30,137 nucleotides of DNA from NCBI GenBank assembly GCA_039105265.1, contig JAPFFF010000226.1:1-30137 (forward strand), written 5' to 3'. The notes under the pieces were generated by a model. It had not been told where the DNA came from, did not search any database, and saw only the letters and a program-made list of their open reading frames with translations. A program made the translations under genes and the position numbers. This document shows, one piece after another, positions 1 to 7,340 of this stretch. The DNA comes from Tritrichomonas musculus. Lineage: Eukaryota; Parabasalia; Tritrichomonadida; Tritrichomonadidae. How positions within the stretch are numbered: position 1 is the first letter of the stretch; each line of letters begins with the position of its first letter.

Positions 1-1910
1 AATTTTGTAGAAAATTTTCAAATAGGTACTTTTAATTCATAAAAAAATTTTTCAATAATAAATGATCTTAATGAAGCATATTAAACAAATGGATGCACTT
101 TGGTAATTTATTTATATCTTATGCCTTTTATTTGAGAAATTAAAGATATAAAAATGTTTTTATTTTCATAGAAAAAAAATTGAATGCATTGAAAAATTGT
201 GAAATAAATAAAATCATTTTTTTTATGAATTATCTTTTTTTTTTACACAAAATAACATGAGGAATTATTTGTTTTCTAAATATATGCTTTTCATAAATTA
301 AAAAAATAATGACTGCTTTATGAAATTTTGTGTTTTCAGTTTTTGATAATTATTCAGCCAAACCAATAAAAAATTACTAGAAATGTAAAACCCTTTAAAG
401 AAGGGGGTAAATAAAGATTTATTATTTGTTAAGAATTTATAACTTTAAACGATATTAAAATTTTTTGATCAAAAAACTAAACGTATTATAATGCAAAATA
501 GATAGTAAATGCGCATATTAATAAAATACCAAATAGATAAACATGTTTATTTCGTAGAATTGTAAAAAAAAAACCTAAACGCATTTAAAACGTTTAGAAT
601 TATATTCGGAACCCAATAAAAAAGCATTATCTTGGTATTTTTCATGAGAATAACCTATTTTCCAAAGTAAAACTAGAAGAAAAATCAAAACATAAATAAA
701 GGTTAAAATATAAACAAATTTAATACAATTTTGTGAAATCACATTGATTTTTTTGAATGTAGTATAAGATTGATTTGATATAAAAATAATTTTATCCTTC
801 TTTATTGAAAAGTAAGAAATGATTAAAATATATATTATAAATATAAATATTATAATAAGGATAAATTAAAATAATAAAAACATAAATACTTTTATTTTTT
901 GAGATATATTTGTTTTTTACTTTTTTAGAAAAACAAATGTTTTTTTGAAATGTCTGTCTTTTTGCGGCAAAGCGAGTTATTTGTTAAATTTTTGATTTTA
1001 ATGAATATATATATTATTCATAAAAATTTCCTTAAAAAAATGAGTGTCTTATTGAAAAAAAGTCAGCTATATCAATAAGTCGAAAGAGTTCTCGCGGTTC
1101 AATAATATAATCATATATGAACATGTTTACTAAAATTATAATTTAACTTTAAATTGATATTTTTAAGCATAAATAAGGATAATCATGATTTATAATTTCA
1201 ATATGTATACAAATATTCAAACATTATTCTCAATTTTTTGTGAAAGCCAAAAAATAAAAAAAAAACTTAGATATTTTGAGAAAAATTAAACGAATTTCTG
1301 ATAAAATAAAATAACAAAATAATATATATATATATATATATAAATGAATATATTATACTTTTTATAAAATGTATAATGTATTATTTCACTAAAGCTTGAA
1401 TTTTTGGCTTACAGGCTGTTATATAGTGCAATTTGTATTGAAAAAGTTTATCTATTGTTGTATTCAATTTACTTTTTGAGAAATCCGGTTAAATAAGCTT
1501 CTAAAAATGTTCAAACTGCAAAAAAGTCCAAAGCGCGCAATCTCTTACTATCTCAAAATCAGATTATCTCTTTTCCTCCAAAAAGAAAAGCAATGAAATT
1601 TATAAAATATTTATGCTTTTGCTGACTTCTTGATATATATTTAGTATTGCTAGCTTACAATATTCTCCATTTCTTGGCTTTTAGATCAAATAAACAAAGG
1701 TATTCATCATAATGATACTCTTTTTTTTCTAACGCTAGACTAATGCTTAATATTCCAACAAAATCTTTTAGATAAATACATGATAATAATGTCCTAATTG
1801 ACACTTTAGTTTGAGAAATTATTCTATTTTTTATTATATTGTATATTCATGACTTTTAAAGATCCCTCAATTGTGCGCCTACTTTTTATAAAACATTTTT
1901 TTTTTTTTTT
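1..1910. other. AT-rich non-coding stretch
   Basis: I see no supportable gene here. The sequence is A/T homopolymers and simple AT motifs, including a TA microsatellite at about 1322-1342 and a long T run ending at 1911. No tRNA cloverleaf or rRNA signature was recognised on either strand. Confidence 0.6.
1322..1342. repeat. TA dinucleotide microsatellite
   Basis: An uninterrupted alternating A/T tract of about 21 bases. It is the longest pure TA run noticed in the left part of the window and is a likely length-variable locus. Confidence 0.7.
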
Positions 1911-1921
1911 TAGGAGTGTGA

Positions 1922-2029
1922 GCTTTTGGAGTATTCTTAGATAAGATTCGTGAAGCTGAACTTGTGGAGAAGAAGTATAGGCTAGGGGAAATAGCAACCT
2001 CAGCCCATATTGCCATTAATTCTTGTTAG
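1922..2029 (+). pseudogene. short coding-like island, unidentified
   Basis: A 35-codon open frame, read from GCT at 1922 to TAG at 2027-2029, has markedly richer base composition than its surroundings. It translates into a mixed, globular-looking peptide that starts AFGVFLDKIREAE and contains KKYRLGEIATSAH. There is no in-frame ATG and a TGA lies immediately upstream, so it is at best a gene fragment. It directly follows a long T run ending in TAG, which superficially resembles a 3' splice acceptor, but the frame does not continue cleanly from that point. I do not recognise the family. It could be a decayed host gene or a chance island. Confidence 0.25.
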
Positions 2030-4300
2030 GCGGTATTTTTCTATACTTATCAATTTCATACATAAAATCCCAATATCTTTAAAATCAAATACCAACATCA
2101 TAACCATTGCCCTTAGCTTAATTTTTTATCTTTTATAATTTCACCCCTCAAGAAGTACTTTCTAATAATTACCCTTCCAATTATACCAATAATATCTTCC
2201 TTTTGCATGCCTTAAGTATATATAAAGAGTTTTTAATTCGCTCATTAGTATGATGGGAAAAAATTAAATTGTAGTCTTTATAACATTCATAACTATATTA
2301 TATATAATGAACATACTTGCACTATTTTGGTCACCATCAGTTTTTTCTTCTTCATGTTGAAATATAAAGAATCAATACAAAAAAAGTGTTTGCATATCTC
2401 AAATTTAAGGTAATATATATTCAGAATGACATGAATATCATTCATTTATGCTAATATAAAAGAGAAAGTACAATAGAACGAATATACATGAATCAAAACT
2501 AAGTTATTTTTTTGTTTACATGGAGATTCATGATATTATTATATATTTTTTATGTAATGTTTTAAAAAAGTAATAAAATAGTATTTTTTATTAGTTTCTC
2601 CTTTGAAATTTAAAAATTTAAATATATTATATATATATGTGATTGGATACATATCAATTATATGTTTAAATTATGCTAAAATAATATACATATTCATATA
2701 TTTATATTTTTAGGTCAATCTTATAAAGCTCTCAATTTATTTTTTGAATGAAAACATAAATTTCTCATTAAAAATTATATTATTATTATTATTTAATTTG
2801 ATATTAGGCATATATATATAAATAACAATAGTTATATTTTTAATATATATCTTCAATTTATCCAAATTATCGAGATGATTATATATTTTAGTCAATTATC
2901 TGAATAATATCATTTTAACAGGAATATATATGAGAATAATATTATATAACTGTTGTTTTACCAAATATCATGTGAAGATCAAAAATGTATAGTAATTTCA
3001 AACTTTTCAAAACTAAATAAATTCATAAAATTATAAATGATAATAATATTTGCATAGAAATATAGTTGATAATCTTATTAAGTTAAGTAAATCTTTTTTA
3101 TATAAAGGAAAGCAAAGGTTTTTCATTTAAATTTCATGAATTCTTTAATAAATAAAATATTTTTCGCGTAATTATATATTATAAGTGAAAATAAAATAGA
3201 TAATTTTGGATTAAAGTCTTATTAATTATATATTTACAAAATCATCTTATTTCATCTAAAAAAAAAAGTATTTTCATTTTTTAACCTATTGTAAAATCTA
3301 ATTATACTGTTTTTAAAGTATTATTGATCAAAAAAAAAACTTATTCAAAACATATTTAGAGATATTTAAATTTTATTATGCATCAATGCTTGTGAATAAC
3401 CACAATTATTCCTCAGAATCTTCTCAATTTTTCCCTTCTCAAATATGAGTAGATTGACTTTAGCGGCAAAAATAATTCAAAATATAAAATTAAAATATCT
3501 TATTATATAACATATAATATAGGTATTAATATATATTATAATTATTATATAACATCTAATATACAAATATACATATTACATTATATTTAATACTTATTAT
3601 ATCAAATTTATGATACTTTAATTGTTAATTCAAAATTTTCTTTGAAATATTGTTAATAAAAAAAATAACCTTTTCAAATTAAAATGTATCAATATCTTAA
3701 TATATTATGAATATGAATACTTTACCGGAAATAAATATAAATATAAATAAAAAATAAACAATTAAAAATAGATTTATATTATGAAAAATAAAACATAAAA
3801 ACCAAACCATTTTATATAAAAAATTTAATATATAAAAAGCTATATTTCACTTGGAATTCGATATTATATGTTGATAAAAACGCAATCATATACAATTTAT
3901 TAAAAAGAAACAATTTTTTGGAAATTTCAAATAATTTCCAAAATACGCTTTTTTTAATTCTATTATAATATTTTGATAATCAAGCTTCATTATAACCAAA
4001 ATATTGCAAAATTTTCTTTTTTTATATTTTCCATTTAAAAGATATAATAACCCATTAAAATGAATTTCTTCAAAATTTACTCAAAGTCAGCCTAGTTGAT
4101 TTTCATGTAATATTCAATAAATATTATCATTTATACTTGATATAATTTATTTTTTGAATCTAATATCTTTATATCATATGTCGATTATTCCCAATTTTTA
4201 AAATATTTCTCCCAAAGATTAAAAATGATCTTAAAAAAATACCGGTAACATAATAATTTATTTTTCTAAATTGCATTAAAATTTATAATTGTTTTTTAAA
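2030..4300. other. AT-rich non-coding stretch
   Basis: No gene, RNA gene or convincing repeat was seen. It is dominated by short palindromic AT motifs such as TATATAATAT. Direct reading of the six frames gives only low-complexity K/N/I/F/Y-rich peptides. Confidence 0.55.
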
Positions 4301-4305
4301 AACCT

Positions 4306-4455
4306 GGCGTTTTTGAAAAAACGAGTTTTTTAATTTTACCTGGCAGAAGGTCAAATGTGGCGTTTTTGATTTTTTTAAAAAATATTGATCAAAAACGCCT
4401 TTAGAAAAAGTGAAAAATTGAGTAGTTGGAAAAAAATTGAATAGGCGTTTTTGAT
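4306..4455. repeat. cluster of GGCGTTTTTGAT motifs with a hairpin
   Basis: The 11-12 base motif GGCGTTTTTGA(T) occurs at 4306-4316, 4359-4370 and 4444-4455, and its exact inverse at 4388-4399. The copies at 4359-4370 and 4388-4399 form a 12-bp stem with a 17-base loop. GC-containing repeats of this kind stand out in the AT background and look like ends of a small foldback or MITE-like element. Confidence 0.6.
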
Positions 4456-4460
4456 TTATC

Positions 4461-4523
<63 letters not shown>

Positions 4524-4637
4524 AAAAAATTAATCTGCTCTTGATATTAAATAAAAATTAACAATATTGAAATAATTATATTAATAGAAAGGCACCATTC
4601 ATAAAATTATATTTCTATAAAAAAATTGAATATTTGT

Positions 4638-4672
<35 letters not shown>

Positions 4673-4696
4673 ATCACTCAATTCACTTTTTCTAAA
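4400..4696. repeat. foldback structure with long T and A runs
   Basis: A 55-base T run (4464-4518) and a 32-base A run (4639-4670) are flanked by inverted arms. TTTAGAAAAAGTGA at 4400-4413 is the exact inverse of 4683-4696, and ATTGAGT at 4417-4423 is the inverse of 4676-4682. The whole segment could fold into one long hairpin. It may be a foldback element or two polyadenylated insertions in opposite orientation. Homopolymer lengths of this size are also prone to sequencing or assembly error. Confidence 0.55.
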
Positions 4697-4699
4697 AAA

Positions 4700-5040
4700 T
4701 ACAAACGCTCAATTTGGCTGTTAATGAGTGAATTTATAGTGCATTTTTAGTTAATCCATTTGTTAATGCTATTAACGAACCAGGTCTAGTATATTTTAAT
4801 TCAACATGTCTGTGCTGATTAATATCTAAATATATTTTGTGAATTACATGCTAATCTTGTTTATTTTTGTTTATAAACAATTATTCAAATGAACATTATA
4901 ATTTATGTGCTATTTTAAATTAAATCCTAAAAATGGTTGAAAAAGAAGCATATAAAATTAAAAAACCAAAATTAACGTACACGTGAAGGAAGTATTGAAT
5001 TTATAAGATTCAACCAGTAAGTACACAAAAAATATTTTTT
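4700..5040. other. AT-rich non-coding stretch left of the virus-like element
   Basis: No gene was seen. The left boundary of the Polinton-like element is not marked by any terminal repeat I can detect here, so the true end could lie anywhere in about 4950-5060. Confidence 0.4.
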
Positions 5041-5070
5041 TAATATACTCTGCTAATAAAATACCAACAC

Positions 5071-5124
5071 CCGCTAGGACATTCCGCACTTACGTGCGTT
5101 GGCCCGAAGGGCCTTCCGCTAGGA
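5071..5124. repeat. left-end double hairpin between CCGCTAGGA direct repeats
   Basis: The 9-mer CCGCTAGGA occurs at 5071-5079 and 5116-5124. Between the copies lie two adjacent hairpins: CGCAC-TTAC-GTGCG at 5085-5098 and GGCCC-GAA-GGGCC at 5101-5113. The segment is strikingly GC-rich for this window. It lies downstream of the last gene of the virus-like element, so it may be part of the element's end, a recombination site or an RNA-processing signal. The double-hairpin layout recurs at 6207-6239. Confidence 0.65.
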
Positions 5125-5156
5125 ATCCACTGTTAAATAGACAAAAAAAAATAATT

Positions 5157-5185
5157 AAAACCCTTACTCGTCGAATCGTCGATTC
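5157..5185 (-). terminator. possible hairpin terminator after the 154-residue gene
   Basis: Read on the minus strand, the stem GAATC-GAC-GATTC (5173-5185) lies 11 bases past the stop codon. It is followed by GGGTTTTAATTA and a T-rich run. This is the layout of a hairpin plus T-tract. A role in 3'-end formation is inference; eukaryotic genes normally use cleavage and polyadenylation. Confidence 0.3.
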
Positions 5186-5196
5186 TAGGATTTGTT

Positions 5197-5661
5197 TTAC
5201 AAATCATCAAGAACAATATCTTGATGGTTTCCTTTAAATATTTGTGGTTCAGGTATTTCATATTTCTCACGAAGTTTCAAAATCATTTCTTGATTTGATT
5301 TGTTAATTCGTTCAATTGAATAATTGTAAAACGAATGTTCTTTAAATGTTTGAACATCTGTGTTACCATTAACAAATGTTTCAAAAGAATTTATGTTAAT
5401 CCTTCGTCGGAGATTTGATGTTAGAATTACATGTTCAAGATTCATATCTTTCAATTGATTTGGATATAAGCGTGTGATTTTTTTGTCAACGTTTGTTAAT
5501 GAAATGTATAACACACGAACAAGGTAAGTACCTTTTCCGATATTAATTGGAAATCGTTCACAAAGTAATGTAAAATCACATTTTTGATATTCATCTGGAT
5601 TTGGAAGTAATGAGATTAATGAATTGATGTATTCATATACTCGAAGGTTTGTTGTTGTCAT
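5197..5661 (-). CDS. unknown protein of the virus-like element (154 aa)
   Basis: A complete ATG-to-TAA frame with a charged, mixed composition and no obvious signal peptide, membrane segment or coiled coil. It begins MTTTNLRVYEYINSL and ends in an acidic VLDDL. A central cluster, NLRRRINI at about residues 82-89, is basic. I do not recognise a family. It is the most downstream gene of the minus-strand block, 77 bases after the acidic-protein gene, and its ATG is preceded by the T-rich leader also seen before the KilA-N and acidic genes. The stop lies in a TAAA tetramer. It is probably a virus-like accessory or DNA-binding protein, but this rests on context only. Confidence 0.6.
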   Translation of the reverse strand: MTTTNLRVYEYINSLISLLPNPDEYQKCDFTLLCERFPINIGKGTYLVRVLYISLTNVDKKITRLYPNQLKDMNLEHVILTSNLRRRININSFETFVNGNTDVQTFKEHSFYNYSIERINKSNQEMILKLREKYEIPEPQIFKGNHQDIVLDDL

Positions 5662-5737
5662 TTGATTACAAAATAAAAAATTGAAAATAAATTTTAAAAA
5701 TTGAGTTCGAGAAGAAATGAGAAAAAAAATAAATTTG
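5662..5737 (-). promoter_or_regulatory. T-rich leader before the 154-aa gene
   Basis: On the minus strand this spacer has the same order of motifs as the leaders at 6090-6146 and 7234-7292: AATTTTT, then AAATTTATTTT, then a T run, then ATG. The resemblance is looser than between the other two. It is probably the element's own promoter or 5' leader. Confidence 0.4.
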
Positions 5738-5738
5738 A

Positions 5739-6089
5739 TTAATTATGTAAATTGTTATCATTAATAGGAAATTTGATTTTAATTTCATCTTGCTCTGCGA
5801 AATAATTTTCATTTAAATTAGGTAATAGAACATCATCTTTATCATACATTTTTCGGTTAGTGTATACACCATTAACATCATCCCAATAACGATTATCATA
5901 AAATTCATCATCATCATCATCATCATCATTAATAATATATTGATTCCAATCTTCAGTCGCTGACAAGTCAGCTTCATCTGACGCCTCATCATCAGAATAC
6001 AAATAATGAGAATCAGCTAGTATATTTAAAATTTCTTTAGTAGTAAGTTCAATATTATTGTTTGCAACTTGGTTATTATTTGTTGTCAT
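5739..6089 (-). CDS. acidic low-complexity protein (116 aa)
   Basis: I place the start at the ATG ending at 6089, giving MTTNNNQVANNN. The open frame extends further up to 6200, but that extension is an F/N/K-rich translation of the conserved T-rich leader, so it is not likely to be coding. The protein is Asn-rich at the N-terminus, strongly acidic in the middle (a run of seven Asp at about residues 55-61 and SDDEASDEADLS before it) and has no visible fold. Such acidic proteins can act as disordered adaptors or DNA mimics, but no function can be assigned. It sits between the KilA-N gene and the 154-residue gene on the same strand. Confidence 0.55.
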   Translation of the reverse strand: MTTNNNQVANNNIELTTKEILNILADSHYLYSDDEASDEADLSATEDWNQYIINDDDDDDDEFYDNRYWDDVNGVYTNRKMYDKDDVLLPNLNENYFAEQDEIKIKFPINDNNLHN

Positions 6090-6146
6090 TTTATAGTAGA
6101 AAAAAAAATTAAAAAAAAATAAATTTGAAAAATTAATTTTTGAAAA
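6090..6146 (-). promoter_or_regulatory. conserved leader/promoter copy A
   Basis: The 35 bases at 6112-6146 match 7258-7292 at 34 of 35 positions; on the plus strand both read A8-T-AAATTTG-AAAAATTAATTTT and onward. Each copy ends about 25 bases upstream of an ATG on the minus strand. Near-identity in front of two unrelated genes of the same element points to a shared promoter or 5' UTR rather than chance AT richness. Confidence 0.6.
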
Positions 6147-6170
6147 CTGAATTTTGAAATTGAATTCGAA

Positions 6171-6417
6171 TATGAGATTTCTCATAGTCAGTTTTGACAT
6201 TGGTTCGGCACATAGTGCCTTAGGACAACTTTGTTGTCCGTTTTACAGCTTGGTTTTCAACATTTATTCTAGAGGGGAAATTCCCCCTTTCGTTTTGACA
6301 TAGGATTTCATAGTTGATTTTCAACATTTATTCATGTGCGGGAATTCCCGCAAGCGATTTTGACATTGGTTCCAACAGCTAGTTTTCAACGTTTATTCGT
6401 GTAGGAGTTTTCTCCTA
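6171..6417. repeat. array of distinct hairpins joined by conserved linkers
   Basis: Five hairpin positions lie in about 250 bases between the KilA-N and acidic genes. They are TATGAG-ATTT-CTCATA (6171-6186), a pair GGCAC-ATA-GTGCC (6207-6219) and GGACAAC-TTT-GTTGTCC (6223-6239), GGGGAA-A-TTCCCC (6274-6286), TGCGGGAATTCCCGCA (6337-6352, a perfect 16-base palindrome) and TAGGAG-TTTT-CTCCTA (6402-6417). The stems differ in sequence, yet the linkers repeat TTTTGACATTGGTTC and GTTTTCAACATTTATTC with few changes, with a period of about 60-65 bases. Conserved linkers with varying but always self-complementary stems imply selection for structure. Confidence 0.75.
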
Positions 6418-6447
6418 GACGCAAAAAAAATAATTTTGTTAAGTAAT

Positions 6448-7233
6448 TTATTCCTGAAATTCATTAAAATATGTTTCAATCAATTCATGCAAATCATCAA
6501 GTATGTCACGTTCGATTATAATTGTATTTCCATTAATAATTGCTCCATCGTTATCAAAATTCTCTTTGACAATATTTTTAATATCATTATTACAACTCAT
6601 TGAAATCGGAAGGTTCTCTCTAAAGAACCAATTCTCGTTTGGATTATCATAATGTTGTCGAACTTTGTTGAAGTAATCTTTATGTCGTCGTATTAAATGT
6701 AGTTTCACATAAGTATTATCATAAGGAATTGCTTCCTTCCATACAAAGAATATATAATCGCGCTCACGATAATTTGGAACGACACGAGGAGTTATATTGT
6801 TAATTTGATTTTGTTTTTCATTGAGTTGATTTTGTTTTTCATTGATTAGATTTTGTAATTGAATTCGTTGTTGTTCAAAGTATGAATCAAGAAGTTTGAG
6901 AATATAATATGAATACTTTGGTGAAGACCAAATAGTAATATGATTAACAAGTAAACGATTGACATAGTACCCTCTTAATCCAATTGGAAGATTTGAACGG
7001 TTTTCATATAAATTTTGCAAGGAGCATTTTTCTGCCTCTTGCATTTCTTTCAATAATTCTTTAGTTGAATCATTTTCAAACCATTTATTGGCACGTTTAT
7101 TTGAATGACAAGCATCGATTATAGATTGCATTTGATAAAAGTCATCGGATTTTGAATGAATGATTCGAAGTTGTTCGTTATATTGAATATATTCGTATTC
7201 ATCATTAATTGGTTCAACAATTGATGTGTTCAT
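6448..7233 (-). CDS. KilA-N domain protein (261 aa)
   Basis: The N-terminal half matches the KilA-N pattern of viral and phage DNA-binding proteins. A short helix region with NKRANKWFEND (residues about 45-55) is followed by RGYYVNRLLVNHITIW (about 87-102), corresponding to the family's W and RG-Y-V-P/N-L...A/I-W signature, then SSPKYSYYILKLLD. Next comes a short Gln/Asn/Glu coiled-coil-like segment with the repeat NEKQNQL/NEKQNQI (131-145). The C-terminal domain (about 155-225; DYIFFVWKEAIPYD, RRHKDYF) resembles the second domain carried by many large-DNA-virus KilA-N proteins. KilA-N proteins bind DNA in viruses and virus-like elements; its role here is probably regulatory. ATG start, TAA stop within TAAA. 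The frame looks whole. Confidence 0.8.
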   Translation of the reverse strand: MNTSIVEPINDEYEYIQYNEQLRIIHSKSDDFYQMQSIIDACHSNKRANKWFENDSTKELLKEMQEAEKCSLQNLYENRSNLPIGLRGYYVNRLLVNHITIWSSPKYSYYILKLLDSYFEQQRIQLQNLINEKQNQLNEKQNQINNITPRVVPNYRERDYIFFVWKEAIPYDNTYVKLHLIRRHKDYFNKVRQHYDNPNENWFFRENLPISMSCNNDIKNIVKENFDNDGAIINGNTIIIERDILDDLHELIETYFNEFQE

Positions 7234-7292
7234 TTTTGAATAAGAAAAAAAATTAATAAAAAAAATAAATTTGAAAAATTAATTTTGGAAAA
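7234..7292 (-). promoter_or_regulatory. conserved leader/promoter copy B
   Basis: This lies immediately upstream of the KilA-N start on the minus strand. It shares 34 of 35 bases (7258-7292) with the leader of the acidic-protein gene, and both have a further T-rich stretch up to the ATG. The likely role is a promoter or 5' UTR element common to the virus-like element's genes. Confidence 0.6.
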
Positions 7293-7311
7293 TCGTTTTT
7301 AAATTAATTTC

Positions 7312-7336
7312 GAAGATGGGGAATTCCCCTATCTTC
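7312..7336. terminator. hairpin just past the polymerase stop
   Basis: A 25-base near-perfect palindrome with arms GAAGAT/ATCTTC around GGGGAATTCCCC, four bases downstream of the polymerase stop codon on the minus strand. It is the same type of hairpin as those at 6274-6286 and 6337-6352, with the shared core GGGAATTCCC. It may mark transcript ends within the element. Confidence 0.55.
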
Positions 7337-7340
7337 CATT

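Noticed and set aside
1077-1110. tRNA-like GTTCAAT segment
   Set aside because: No acceptor or anticodon stem could be paired around it.
1890-1925. T-run plus TAG as a 3' splice site
   Set aside because: No donor or continuous exon was found, and the coding-like frame begins after an in-frame TGA.
6090-6200. Upstream ATG of the acidic-protein gene (37 more residues)
   Set aside because: The extension is a translation of the conserved T-rich leader and a hairpin, rich in F, N and K. The internal ATG at 6089 gives a start like that of the neighbouring 154-aa gene (MTT).
6171-6417. CRISPR array
   Set aside because: The repeated parts are unequal, the 'spacers' are hairpins, no cas genes are present and the context is eukaryotic.
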